From a virus: a DNA stretch of 37,338 nucleotides. Positions 29,543 through 37,338 of the stretch are shown here, piece after piece (the first letter of the stretch is position 1; each line of letters begins with the position of its first letter). Position numbers and translations under genes: made by a program. The notes under the pieces are model-generated. The model saw only the letters and a list, made by a program, of their open reading frames with translations. It was not told where the DNA came from and did no database searches. The DNA is taken from IMG/VR virus record IMGVR_UViG_3300035703_000219, positions 1-37,338 of that record; one strand, written 5' to 3'.

Positions 29543-30561
29543 TATGGCTTACCAACTTCAGTTGCGTAGATAGTGGTGCTAACTTTCCATAACAGAATCC
29601 AAGTATAGCCAGTGGTAACTAATGTTGGTGCTGAACCAGTGCCACCTACCTTAACCCAAGTAGGATTAACAGTAGACCAAGTAATAGTATATGCAGTACC
29701 ATCATCAATACCAAGCAACACTATCTGACCTGCTTCAAAGTTAGTCGCTGCTGGTGTACGGTTAGCACCTAGAGTTACAATCTGAATTGAACCATTAGCA
29801 GGATCAATCTCAAATGCAGCACCGTCAGTGATGGTATGAACAGTATCTTTTAGTTCTTTGAAGGTTTGCTGTGCTGTGAATGATTGTGCTACATCTAGTT
29901 TAGCAGTGTCAACATCGTACGCTTGAACAGTAACACCAATAGCAGCAGGAGCAAGATAATCAGTGCCAGCAGTAGCAGTTGTAATAGCACTAGATCCGTT
30001 ACCTTTCAACAACGCACCAGCAGTAAACGAAGCAGCGCCAGTACCACCATAAGGCACAGTAATCTCTGTACCTTTCCACACACCAGTGGTTACTTCACCA
30101 CTATCGTTCACAATTAGTGAACTATTTTGAATTATTTTACCAGTGGTGCTATCAAACCTAGCAACCGCATTATCAGTGGATGACGCTGGTCCTAAAACAT
30201 CGCCAGTACCGCTACCACTAGCCCCAGTAGGACCGGTAGGGCCAGCAACAGTAGAAGCAGCCCCTGTTGGTCCTGTAGGGCCGGTCGGTCCTGTTGGTCC
30301 TGCTACATTAGAAGCAGCGCCAGTAGGTCCAGTAGGACCAGTAGAACCAGTAGCGCCTGTTGTTCCAGTAGCGCCAGTAGAGCCTGTGGGACCGGTTGGG
30401 CCTATAGCCCCTGTTGGGCCTGTTGGTCCAGGAGGACCGCCGCTAGGACCAGTAGCACCAGTTGGGCCTGTTGGACCTGATCCAGTAGGGCCAGTAGGTC
30501 CGTTTGGGCCTGTTGGACCTGAAGGTACACCATAAATTGTTTCGCCGCGAAATATCGACAT
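29542..30561 (-). CDS. Collagen-like tail fibre
   Basis: The protein is 339 residues. From about 15 to 118 it is built of Gly-X-Y triplets, mostly GPTGPTG and GATGATG, a phage collagen helix that forms a rigid trimeric rod. The C-terminal 220 residues are non-repetitive and beta-rich (GTDYLAPAA, then [20 protein letters not shown]), a common tip fold in phage fibres. The N-terminus ([15 protein letters not shown]) may attach to the tail or to a decoration protein. It follows a terminator (30607-30630), so its expression may differ from that of the capsid. Confidence 0.9.
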   Translation of the reverse strand: MSIFRGETIYGVPSGPTGPNGPTGPTGSGPTGPTGATGPSGGPPGPTGPTGAIGPTGPTGSTGATGTTGATGSTGPTGPTGAASNVAGPTGPTGPTGPTGAASTVAGPTGPTGASGSGTGDVLGPASSTDNAVARFDSTTGKIIQNSSLIVNDSGEVTTGVWKGTEITVPYGGTGAASFTAGALLKGNGSSAITTATAGTDYLAPAAIGVTVQAYDVDTAKLDVAQSFTAQQTFKELKDTVHTITDGAAFEIDPANGSIQIVTLGANRTPAATNFEAGQIVLLGIDDGTAYTITWSTVNPTWVKVGGTGSAPTLVTTGYTWILLWKVSTTIYATEVGKP

Positions 30562-30606
30562 TTAGTTTTCCTTTTACAGTTTTCTTAAATACTCTCAACG
30601 AAAACA

Positions 30607-30630
30607 CTTAAGAAAAGCCCCCGAAGGGGC
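30607..30630 (-). terminator. Intrinsic terminator with UUCG tetraloop
   Basis: Minus strand: stem GCCCC (30630-30626), loop TTCG, stem GGGGC (30621-30617), then TTTTCTTAAG. The stable UUCG loop and T run make a textbook terminator for leftward transcripts, just past the decoration-like gene and before the fibre genes. The U run is short, so some read-through is likely. No clear promoter follows it. Confidence 0.85.
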
Positions 30631-30634
30631 AACC

Positions 30635-30958
30635 TTACACCAACTTACCTACAACAACTGTAAAGGTAGCAGATCCGAGGTTGATTGCATCACCACTAAG
30701 GTTGTTAGCACGAATGGTAACAGTGTTAGCAGCAGTAACATCAGCAGTCACAACCAAACCACCAGCACTGATGCTAGAAGTAACACCAATAACCATATCA
30801 CCCAGAGCAACACCAGGAATAGCAATGGTATCAGATGCAGAAGCACCGTTGGCGATAGAATCAAAATCCTTAACACCAGATGCTACAGTAATATTAGAGA
30901 ACACGCCAGGGAACTGCTGACGCGCATTAGACTTAATTGATACAGAAGAAAGTGCCAT
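30635..30958 (-). CDS. Decoration-like or minor head protein
   Basis: This 107-residue protein is beta-rich with many Ala, Ser, Thr and Val residues (SISAGGLVVTADVTAANTVT, then GSATFTVVVGKLV), like small capsid decoration proteins. It is next to the capsid gene and before a terminator. The assignment is by position and composition. Confidence 0.55.
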   Translation of the reverse strand: MALSSVSIKSNARQQFPGVFSNITVASGVKDFDSIANGASASDTIAIPGVALGDMVIGVTSSISAGGLVVTADVTAANTVTIRANNLSGDAINLGSATFTVVVGKLV

Positions 30959-30983
30959 GATAGATTCCTTTTAAGTTAAAATA

Positions 30984-31007
30984 GGGATGACCCTAATGAG
31001 CCATCCC
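30984..31007 (-). promoter_or_regulatory. Intergenic hairpin between capsid and decoration-like genes
   Basis: GGGATG (30984-30989) pairs with CATCCC (31002-31007) around a 12-base loop. On the minus strand it is followed by tattttaac, which is only weakly U-rich. It may be a partial attenuator that keeps capsid RNA levels above those downstream, or an mRNA 3' stabiliser. Confidence 0.5.
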
Positions 31008-31018
31008 CGTGACGGATC

Positions 31019-31936
31019 TTAGGCAGGTACCGCAATTGCTACACAAGACTTGTCCCTCAACTCGCCAACACCATATAGCGTATCAGCGGTGAGCAGCGTT
31101 GCAAGGTACTCTTGCTTGTATTGAGTCTGAACACGAACACCAAGTTGCTCAACCAACACAGCAAACTCAGGGTGTGCCATCACAGCAATACGAGCACCAC
31201 CAGTAGCAGTAGCACAGTTGGTAGAGACATATACCTTAACACCGTATACATCACCAATCTGACCATTGCGGATAGAGTCGCCAGAGCCAACAAAGGCTTG
31301 CTCAGTAAAGCGGCTAAGACCAAGCAGAGTGTTACGAGCAACAGGAGGAATGATCATGAAACGACCATCCATCGGTACATCCTGGTCATCAAGCGTCTGA
31401 ATTACTTTACGAATACCAGCGTCCGTAAGCGCAGAAGCGTTGTTAGCACCAGAGGTGTACGCAGTCGTGCCATCACCACCGATAACAGCAGCGTTGTACG
31501 CAGCCGTACCGTTACCACCCTGAGCCTTAGCAGCTTGGGCAAGAACATCGGTGTCGATGCGGGTCGACAGAGCATAACCAGCATCATCAGTGTAGAAGCG
31601 ACGCAGCGAAGACTGTGCCTGAACTTCCGTGATGTCCTCAATCAGACGACTATACTCATAATGCTGGTCAATCGACACAGACAGCGAAGTGCCAGATTCA
31701 GCAATCAGAGTCACCTGTGCTTGAGCAGTCTTGCTCTTTGCAGAAGCAGAACCACGAACAGGAGCAGGGAAGTAGACTTTATCGCCTTTCTTACCCTTAA
31801 AGTTCATCTTCTTGATGAGGTTAGCGGCAACAAGATTCTTCTTGTAAGCAGCAATGATTTCATCAGACCACACCTCTGGCACAAAGCCAGCGGTTTTAGC
31901 CTGTCCAACTAGAACGTGATCGGTACCCATACCCAT
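31019..31936 (-). CDS. Major capsid protein
   Basis: The protein is 305 residues. Features typical of HK97-fold coat proteins in podoviruses are present: a helical N-terminal arm (TAGFVPEVWSDEIIAAYKKN), KKGDKVYFPAPV, a long spine helix with YALSTRIDTDVLAQAA, then PPVARNTLLGLSRFTE and the C-terminal GVKVYVSTNCA with QLGVRVQTQY. It follows the scaffold gene. The ribosome binding site is AAAGGA. A 266-residue frame on the other strand is only its shadow. Confidence 0.9.
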   Translation of the reverse strand: MGMGTDHVLVGQAKTAGFVPEVWSDEIIAAYKKNLVAANLIKKMNFKGKKGDKVYFPAPVRGSASAKSKTAQAQVTLIAESGTSLSVSIDQHYEYSRLIEDITEVQAQSSLRRFYTDDAGYALSTRIDTDVLAQAAKAQGGNGTAAYNAAVIGGDGTTAYTSGANNASALTDAGIRKVIQTLDDQDVPMDGRFMIIPPVARNTLLGLSRFTEQAFVGSGDSIRNGQIGDVYGVKVYVSTNCATATGGARIAVMAHPEFAVLVEQLGVRVQTQYKQEYLATLLTADTLYGVGELRDKSCVAIAVPA

Positions 31937-31964
31937 GATAATATCCTTTATGTAAAGTTAAATT

Positions 31965-32753
31965 TTATCGGACCCTCCCGTCTCGATAAGCGCTCATGAT
32001 TTCAGGTTGAAGAGCATCATAACGATCAGGATCGGTCTGCATCAGTTTGATAATATCCGCACGACGATAGATCTTCTTAGAAGGTGCTTCATCACTTCCT
32101 TTTGCCGTAGTAGCAGTAGCGCTCTTAAGAACTCGTTCACGGTCTTGCTTTTCAGCCTTGACTGTAGCATCAGCAACTTGCTTGCGCTCTTTCCAAATCG
32201 TAAGTAACTCATCAGCGGCATCAAAGTCATAGTTATTCGCTGCTGCAAACAATTGTACTCGTACCTTAGACGACTTTACCCACTCTTGGAAAGATGTGTC
32301 ACCAGCAATATCCATAAAGTCTGGATGCTTCTGCTTCAACATCGATACCGTTTCTGCGATTCGCATCTGAAGGGCAGCTTGTTCAGCTTGCTTGATCTTC
32401 GGATGGTTCTCAATTGCTTTTGATACTGCTTTTTCGGGATCAGCAAAGAAGTCAACTTCTTCGACAGGTTCCTGCGGTTGCTGTTTACTTAATGCTTGGG
32501 CCTTGATAAAGTCATCAACAATCTTGCGTAGTTCACCAACTTCAGAGCCTTGACGACCGATTAGCTTCTCAGCTTCTTGGTGCATCCTGGCAATGTCTTT
32601 GAGGCTTTTGCCCTTATACTTCTCAGGAACCTCATCTTCTTCTGGTGCTTCAGTGTTATTCTCAGGTACAATCTCTTGCGCCTGCTCTAACTCCTGAACT
32701 ACTTCACCTGATTGTAATGTCTCTTCTTGACCTTCATCAATAAATTCAGCCAT
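31965..32753 (-). CDS. Scaffolding protein
   Basis: This 262-residue protein is acidic and helical, with a Glu/Gln-rich N-terminus (FIDEGQEETLQSGEVVQELE), a central helical part and a basic C-terminus (KKIYRRADIIKLMQ, then AYRDGRVR). That layout and the position directly before the capsid gene are typical of phage scaffolds that leave the head before packaging. The basic tail would bind coat protein. Confidence 0.85.
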   Translation of the reverse strand: MAEFIDEGQEETLQSGEVVQELEQAQEIVPENNTEAPEEDEVPEKYKGKSLKDIARMHQEAEKLIGRQGSEVGELRKIVDDFIKAQALSKQQPQEPVEEVDFFADPEKAVSKAIENHPKIKQAEQAALQMRIAETVSMLKQKHPDFMDIAGDTSFQEWVKSSKVRVQLFAAANNYDFDAADELLTIWKERKQVADATVKAEKQDRERVLKSATATTAKGSDEAPSKKIYRRADIIKLMQTDPDRYDALQPEIMSAYRDGRVR

Positions 32754-32822
32754 ATTAATTCCTCTGAGCGTTTAGCTTTATAGAAAGAATACTATTACTA
32801 CTTACGGAGATTCCTTTATCCG

Positions 32823-33056
32823 CTACCTTCCGGTCTTTCTTTCCCACTTGATGTGAGATTCCCTGCGTTGTTCCCACTTTGCAGCGGCTCCAGGGAAGTG
32901 TCCAGTAATACCTTCTAGTGATATTACCGGCGTACTAATGATTCTGGAAGCATCATTACCGCAATGAGGGCAAGTAATAACTCTTTCAGACTCATCAATA
33001 TACTTTTCTGAGGTGTGTCCTTTGACACAGGTAAACTCAAAGATTCTTTTCGCCAT
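32823..33056 (-). CDS. FmdB-like zinc-ribbon protein
   Basis: The protein is 77 residues. It carries a zinc ribbon resembling FmdB: C10 and H14 in CVKGH, then C29 and C32 in CPHCG. The first pair has His in place of the usual second Cys. The rest is a helical, basic tail (AAKWEQRRESHIKWERKTG). Such proteins lie by portal and scaffold in many podoviruses, function unknown. It overlaps the previous gene by 20 bases. Confidence 0.75.
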   Translation of the reverse strand: MAKRIFEFTCVKGHTSEKYIDESERVITCPHCGNDASRIISTPVISLEGITGHFPGAAAKWEQRRESHIKWERKTGR

Positions 33057-33282
33057 CTATTATCTCCTGATATACTTGCTCGGATAGTTGGTGCAAGTTC
33101 AGAATATAATCAAGAACCTCTATCTTACCTTTGGCTTTCCAGAGATCCTCAACGCTGTTGATAATATCAACTCTAGCGTATTCGTCCCTAGCCTCTTTTA
33201 AATCATCCATCAGATCTTTCCAACCAACTGATGTACAAAGATCAAACCTATTCTCGTAATACTTCTGTATCTGTTCGTCCAA
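33037..33282 (-). CDS. Small helical protein downstream of portal, TTG start
   Basis: The protein is 81 residues from TTG 33282, eight bases after GGAG. It is helical and acidic (YYENRFDLCTSVGWKDLMDD, then KGKIEVLDYILNLHQL). It is similar in size and position to unnamed proteins near portal genes in other podoviruses. The leader GGAGATAAT is repeated before the next gene. It is the first gene after the promoter at 33323-33351. Confidence 0.6.
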   Translation of the reverse strand: MDEQIQKYYENRFDLCTSVGWKDLMDDLKEARDEYARVDIINSVEDLWKAKGKIEVLDYILNLHQLSEQVYQEIIDGEKNL

Positions 33283-33322
33283 GCATTATCTCCAAGTGAG
33301 TGCTTACTAACTTAATACTAAC

Positions 33323-33351
33323 ATTGTACCATTTTTTTATTAACTTGTCAA
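33323..33351 (-). promoter_or_regulatory. Strong sigma70-type promoter for the head-gene unit
   Basis: Minus strand: -35 TTGACA (33351-33346, perfect), a 17-bp spacer, -10 TACAAT (33328-33323, five of six) preceded by TGG, an extended -10. It sits in the 87-bp gap after the portal gene and would drive the small gene, zinc ribbon, scaffold and capsid. The structure is nearly the same as the promoter at 44-72. Confidence 0.82.
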
Positions 33352-33369
33352 TACCTTTTTAAACTATTT

Positions 33370-35313
33370 TTATCGTTGTTTAGATGCAATCACCTGTAGA
33401 CGAGCAATATCGGCCTTGGTATCAATATCTTTGTTCTTCAATGCCAAGTCTGCTATCTTCATCCGACGATCAAACTCTTTGTTAGGATCAGCAGCGTCAC
33501 CAAGGTACTTAGATGAGGCAGCAGCGATTTTTGCCTGTAACTCTGCTGGTGCAAGTTGAATATCAACAAGCTCTTTCTGTGCTTTTGCTTGTTTGAGTTG
33601 AACATCAGCTTGTTTATCAGCCATATCCAACTGTACTGCTTGCATCTGCATCTGCTGCATCTGTTGTTCTTGCTCTGAAGGCTGGTTTACCTGTTGTAAC
33701 TGCTGAATCAGTTCTTCACGATTCTCTAAACCACTGTTTTCAATGATGGCAGACAGAATAATAGGAGCAATCTTGGAATCAGGGCCGAGTGTCTTCAACA
33801 AGTTAATAAATTGTACTTGTTCAAACTCCCTTGCGATGATGCCAAGGTGACTGGTAGGAATAAATACAAAGTCTTGGACAGGATAACGCTCAGGGTCAAA
33901 CTGCATATACCGATGAGCAGCTTTGGTAATAAAAGGAATCAAGAATTGCTCTTGGAAGTTTACCAAAGTACGCTTAGATTTCTTGATAATAGCCATCAGA
34001 GCAGGGTTAGTACCATAAGACTCTGGTGTACCTGCTGGCGCACCGTAAGAGGCGCTATCAATGGTTCCAGTGGCTTGCAGGAGCATCCGTTCAAACTCTT
34101 TAGCCGTGGCTAGGTTGGCAGGATCTAGGTTACCAAACTTAAATGGTTGTAGAATCTCTGCTGGATTACCGTTGGTAAGGATAGTTTTACCAGGACGAAC
34201 CTCAAACTTAGCACCACGAGGCAACCTTGTGGCATCCATAGCCATCATAGGCACGGTGGTAAGAGCAAGGCTATCTAAGTGAGCGCGAACTTGTGCGTCT
34301 ATAGCCTTCTGCATGTTGTAACCCTTCTCAGCGATACCACGACCCCAGAACCGATTAGGCATGGAGTCATTCTGGAAGGCAACAACAGGACGATCCTTCA
34401 TCATGTAAGGATTCTCTTCTGCCTTAAGAAGTGTACCATCGTTAGCAATTACAACAATGGCCTCAACCAACTCCGAAAACTCAGCCATTTCGTTAGATTC
34501 ATCGTCGCCTGCCTTAGAGAACAGGTCTACATACTTGTCACTATCGACATTATCAAGCAACTCTTTCGGTACTAAGCCGTAATAACGCAGTAACTTTACC
34601 TTGTCTTGCTGATAATCGACTTCTTCCTGTGTTGGTTCAAGTTCAGTATCACTGGCAGCAGGGCCAATATTAGCCTTCTTGTAGGTTCCATTCTCCATTG
34701 CCTGTACTACGCTATGGATAGAGACGAAATCCTCTACAGCACAGCCTAAAGCCTCTGCAATAGTGCTTGCATTAGGGTCAATAAGGAAGTTTCGTGGGTT
34801 TACTGGTCGTAACTCAACAGCAACACGGTCTTTTTCAGTGACACCGATAGCAGCCAAACCCATGTTAGGCATTGGTTGCGTTGTTGGAATCAACTCTGTC
34901 TTCTTGGTAAGGACGATTTCACCGATACCAGTACCATAAACAGCAGCAAGTAGGACAATATCAGAGACAGACTTGCGTACTTGATCCTTCTTGAAGTCTT
35001 TGGTAAGTAACTTTTTCATTACTTCTACATCTTGAGGGGTGTCATCCTCATCAACGATGTCAAAGAACTTCTCACCACGACCAAAGATAGCTTCATCAAT
35101 CTCAGCAGAGAAGGTTTCAATAGCTTGTTGTAGCATCGGTGTGACGATCCTGGCACGCTCAGACTCACGGGTACGGTCTTCTCCAGACCAAATACCTCGC
35201 CAGAGACGCTCATACCTGTCCCAGTCTTCCATATAGTTAGTTTCTTTATGGCTGCGCCACTGCTCACAACGCGCTGTTACCCACTCTACCAGTTGATTAT
35301 TGGTTTGTGCCAT
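33370..35313 (-). CDS. Portal protein (podovirus type)
   Basis: This 647-residue protein forms the dodecameric ring through which DNA enters and leaves. The N-terminal region (NYMEDWDRYERLWRGIW, then ARIVTPMLQQAIETFSAEI) and the central beta-rich part fit the P22/N4-like portal class. The C-terminus is a long Gln-rich coiled coil (from about 540), as in podovirus portals with an extended barrel. It follows terminase large subunit, the usual order. The ribosome binding site is AAGGAA. Confidence 0.9.
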   Translation of the reverse strand: MAQTNNQLVEWVTARCEQWRSHKETNYMEDWDRYERLWRGIWSGEDRTRESERARIVTPMLQQAIETFSAEIDEAIFGRGEKFFDIVDEDDTPQDVEVMKKLLTKDFKKDQVRKSVSDIVLLAAVYGTGIGEIVLTKKTELIPTTQPMPNMGLAAIGVTEKDRVAVELRPVNPRNFLIDPNASTIAEALGCAVEDFVSIHSVVQAMENGTYKKANIGPAASDTELEPTQEEVDYQQDKVKLLRYYGLVPKELLDNVDSDKYVDLFSKAGDDESNEMAEFSELVEAIVVIANDGTLLKAEENPYMMKDRPVVAFQNDSMPNRFWGRGIAEKGYNMQKAIDAQVRAHLDSLALTTVPMMAMDATRLPRGAKFEVRPGKTILTNGNPAEILQPFKFGNLDPANLATAKEFERMLLQATGTIDSASYGAPAGTPESYGTNPALMAIIKKSKRTLVNFQEQFLIPFITKAAHRYMQFDPERYPVQDFVFIPTSHLGIIAREFEQVQFINLLKTLGPDSKIAPIILSAIIENSGLENREELIQQLQQVNQPSEQEQQMQQMQMQAVQLDMADKQADVQLKQAKAQKELVDIQLAPAELQAKIAAASSKYLGDAADPNKEFDRRMKIADLALKNKDIDTKADIARLQVIASKQR

Positions 35314-35325
35314 CTTAGTTCCTTA

Positions 35326-36585
35326 TTAATATGCGGATTCTACGTCCAGGGGATGCCAATCTTCTTCTCGGTCCATCTCTTCTACACTAACTGTGTTTGC
35401 TATTTGAGAAATATATGCTAATGCGTCAATGGTGTCATCATGAACCTGCGTCGAAGGAAACATTAAATATTGATCTATGAATTCTGACCAGTTTTGATCT
35501 TTGTTAAGAATAATACGACCATGCTCGAAATTACCTTGGAGAGACCACATTATCCTGTCAGTCTTCTTCTGGTTACCGTGTGTTAGTTCCATCACATGAA
35601 AGTAAGTATTGTACTCACGCATCAGCTTCTCTAATGGGCCTAACACCGCCTGCCTTGCCATTCCTTTTTCTAACCCAACAGCGACAGGTTGATACTCATT
35701 CACATTCTTGATGATACGCATGGCAGTTTCATCAATACCCCATCTACCATACTCTATCTTCTCAACAAACCAAGTACCATCATCAGTAGCCTTCACAACA
35801 CAGATAGCAGATTGGTCTAACCTCTTATCAGCAGCAGAGGTAGCGTTATTAACTTCCTTGAATCCAGCAAGGTCAATAGCGATATACCAGGAACCATCAG
35901 CAGGTTCTGTTCCATACTTTAACCATTCTTCTTTGAATAACCCAGTACCACTGTTGGTAAAGGATGCTAGAAACTCTTGGTTAAAGTGGAATGTACTTAA
36001 TGTCTTCTTTGCTGCTTCAATCTCTTCTGGGTCAATGGTGGGGTTGTCTAGCGTGGTTAGATGCCATGCTTTCCAATCCTTACTTCGTCCACTCTCACCA
36101 GTCTTATACGCATCATAGAACCAGTTACGCCCATCAGGGGTACTGATCAACACTGCTTCACCTTTTAAGTCTGCCAATGCTGGTCTTATGATCTTGGTGA
36201 ACAAGTCTTCCTTAACGAAAGCAGCCTCATCAATAACAGCAAAGTATAACTTCAATCCACGCAATGTATCTGGGTTTTCACCAGACCTGATATGTATCTT
36301 CCTACCAGTGACCAGTGTTATGTCCATCTGGTTCACATGTGCTTGCTTAATAACACTCCTACCTTGCGTTAAAAGAGCATCCCAGGCGATCTGCCTTGCC
36401 TGTCCTAGGGTAGGTGCTACATACACCACAGCAGAGCCTTCAGGAGCCTCTAAAGCCTTTGCAAGAAGCATCTTGATAGCAAGGTTACTCTTACCACATC
36501 GACGACCAGCAGCAATAACTTTAAACCTAGACTTGTCCTGCCAGACCTCTATCTGCCAAGGAAGTAAAGACCAATTAAGCTCCAT
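35326..36585 (-). CDS. Terminase large subunit
   Basis: The protein is 419 residues from ATG 36585 (GAGGAAAG upstream inside the small-subunit gene); TTG 36603 is in frame but unlikely. It is the packaging motor. The ATPase has Walker A GRRCGKS (27-33) and Walker B VIDEA (D119, E120). The nuclease part has IAIDLAG and HDDTIDALAYI, whose aspartates fit the RNase H-like site. It overlaps the small subunit by 11 bases. Confidence 0.95.
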   Translation of the reverse strand: MELNWSLLPWQIEVWQDKSRFKVIAAGRRCGKSNLAIKMLLAKALEAPEGSAVVYVAPTLGQARQIAWDALLTQGRSVIKQAHVNQMDITLVTGRKIHIRSGENPDTLRGLKLYFAVIDEAAFVKEDLFTKIIRPALADLKGEAVLISTPDGRNWFYDAYKTGESGRSKDWKAWHLTTLDNPTIDPEEIEAAKKTLSTFHFNQEFLASFTNSGTGLFKEEWLKYGTEPADGSWYIAIDLAGFKEVNNATSAADKRLDQSAICVVKATDDGTWFVEKIEYGRWGIDETAMRIIKNVNEYQPVAVGLEKGMARQAVLGPLEKLMREYNTYFHVMELTHGNQKKTDRIMWSLQGNFEHGRIILNKDQNWSEFIDQYLMFPSTQVHDDTIDALAYISQIANTVSVEEMDREEDWHPLDVESAY

Positions 36586-37063
36586 TATCTTTACTTTCCT
36601 CAACGTCTATAACATCATCACTTGTCTGTATCTGTGGTGCAGTGATGCCTGAGATGTTAATAGTGATTCCTTGTCCACCAGCACTTCCAGGTTCTTTGTT
36701 CTCAAAGTAACTTAGAGGTAATGATCTATCGAGACACATCTTCAAAGCAGCTATTTGATTAGGATGCCCATCTGTAAGCGCCATCTTAATCAAGGTATTT
36801 AACATTCTGTCTCCTTCAGAGACAAGCATCCTTGCACATAGTTCTCTTGCTTTTGTAAAGTCACCTACTGGACGACCACGTTTACCAGGTTTTAACTTCT
36901 CAACGATTTCACCCTTCTTTGGACGACCTGGGCCACGTTTAGAAGGGACATCACCAACAGTGGTTAATACTTCTTTCTTCCACTGTTTTTTCGAGATAGG
37001 TTCTAAGACAGGTGGTCCTGATTCAGAGACAGGACTGTCTGTCTTGATATGTTGTTCGTCCAT
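36575..37063 (-). CDS. Terminase small subunit (probable)
   Basis: The protein is 162 residues. Near the N-terminus it has two AT-hook-like motifs (RGPGRPKKG and GKRGRPVGD) for minor-groove DNA binding, then a helical region (FTKARELCARMLVSEGD, NTLIKMALTDG) and an acidic tail. Position directly before the large subunit, and DNA-binding features, suggest the small subunit that selects packaging sites. It is the first gene of the leftward arm. Confidence 0.75.
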   Translation of the reverse strand: MDEQHIKTDSPVSESGPPVLEPISKKQWKKEVLTTVGDVPSKRGPGRPKKGEIVEKLKPGKRGRPVGDFTKARELCARMLVSEGDRMLNTLIKMALTDGHPNQIAALKMCLDRSLPLSYFENKEPGSAGGQGITINISGITAPQIQTSDDVIDVEESKDNGA

Positions 37064-37110
37064 AAAAATTATCTTCTTAGAAGGTTTTTTGTTTGAGTAC
37101 TACTTTATTA

Positions 37111-37150
37111 GTGCTAAGTTATATTAATAGTATCTTAATATTATTAGCAC
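37111..37150 (-). promoter_or_regulatory. AT-rich hairpin in the leader of the leftward arm
   Basis: GTGCTAA (37111-37117) pairs with TTAGCAC (37144-37150), and inside it a nine-base AT-rich arm pairs at eight positions, with a one-base bulge. It lies about 100 nt downstream of the promoter at 37255-37283, within the 5' leader of the terminase mRNA. No U run follows. It may protect the RNA from decay or set translation of the terminase. Confidence 0.55.
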
Positions 37151-37211
37151 CGCCCAGATAAGGGTTGCGTTAAAACTTAATTCCGAAGGAATAATCTTCT
37201 TCTTTAAAACT

Positions 37212-37338
37212 TTTTTTTTTATCTTGTTGTGCTATCCAATATTATAAGGTGTTTATTGTAGCAGATTTCGAGACAAAAGTCAATGTTTATTTTTACTTTG
37301 TTGTAAAAAAGTTACATAACATCGTCCTTCGCAATGCT
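37212..37338. repeat. Right copy of the 127-bp terminal overlap
   Basis: Identical to 1-127. It contains a second copy of the leftward promoter (-10 at 37255-37260, -35 at 37278-37283). Preceded by a T run (37211-37220). Confidence 0.95.

Noticed and set aside
30218-30520. Short repeats that could be read as a CRISPR or satellite array
   Set aside because: They are the codon repeats of GPTGPTG collagen triplets, with no unique spacers.
30143-30535. Long plus-strand frame rich in Val, Gly and Pro
   Set aside because: It is the antisense shadow of the collagen-like Gly-X-Y repeats; no ribosome binding site and no independent evidence.
31112-31912. 266-residue plus-strand frame opposite the capsid gene
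   Set aside because: The capsid gene on the minus strand has clear protein features and a ribosome binding site. The plus-strand frame has a low-complexity Arg/Ser/Thr-rich composition typical of a shadow.
37175-37220. Terminator at the poly-T run (plus strand)
   Set aside because: The nearest stem (attcc/ggaat) is only five AT-rich pairs and lies about 18 bases from the T run, too weak and too far.
1-37338. tRNA genes, integrase, attachment site or lysogeny module
   Set aside because: I looked for cloverleaf-like sequences and for integrase, excisionase or repressor motifs and saw none. A tRNAscan or HMM search would settle this.

Overview
This window is a complete or near-complete genome of a lytic tailed phage with a podovirus-type gene set. 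Its first 127 bases (1-127) are repeated exactly at its end (37212-37338), so the unique length is 37,211 bp. I see no integrase, excisionase or repressor gene. The replication genes (fused primase-helicase, short family A DNA polymerase, FEN-type exonuclease, acidic-tailed ssDNA-binding protein) are T7-like, but there is no phage RNA polymerase gene. Transcription should therefore rely on the host sigma70 enzyme, and several consensus-like sigma70 promoters are visible. A cobalamin-dependent (class II) ribonucleotide reductase and a ThyX thymidylate synthase suggest a bacterial host that makes or imports B12. The mix of genes resembles phages of small aquatic Gram-negative bacteria, but the host assignment is inference only.

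The layout is two opposing arms. The control region (about 37064-37211 joined to 1-813) holds a strong leftward promoter and a 690-bp non-coding stretch with tandem near-palindromes. The rightward arm (814-15102) starts with about ten small unrecognised early genes (814-3573). It then carries primase-helicase, small accessory genes, ThyX, a GNAT-like protein, DNA polymerase, SSB, 5'-3' exonuclease, PD-(D/E)XK nuclease, metallophosphoesterase, a DUF3310 protein, class II RNR and an HNH endonuclease. The arms converge on a bidirectional terminator at 15124-15154. The leftward arm (37063 down to 15153), in transcription order, carries terminase small and large subunits, portal, a small protein, a zinc-ribbon protein, scaffold, capsid, a decoration-like protein, a terminator, a collagen-like fibre, a triple LamG-like fibre protein, a fibre-assembly chaperone, a glycosyltransferase, a small holin-like protein, a group of tiny basic proteins, tail adaptor and tail proteins, an S74-chaperone fibre, three ejection-type proteins, a membrane protein, holin and M15 endolysin.

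Most genes in each arm overlap by 1-20 bases, so translational coupling is likely. The leftward arm is divided by three sigma70-like promoters (37255-37283, 33323-33351, 26972-27000), all with 17-bp spacers and extended -10 elements, and by one UUCG-loop terminator (30607-30630).

The most striking feature is just upstream of the HNH endonuclease gene. A perfect-consensus sigma70 promoter (14414-14442) lies inside a 16-bp inverted repeat whose right arm contains the gene's ribosome binding site. Read-through RNA from the RNR gene should hide that site, while RNA from the gene's own promoter would lack the left arm and leave it open. This matches the logic known for phage T4 homing endonucleases. 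The 3' half of the RNR gene and the HNH gene share an AT-rich composition unlike their neighbours, which suggests a co-transferred tract.
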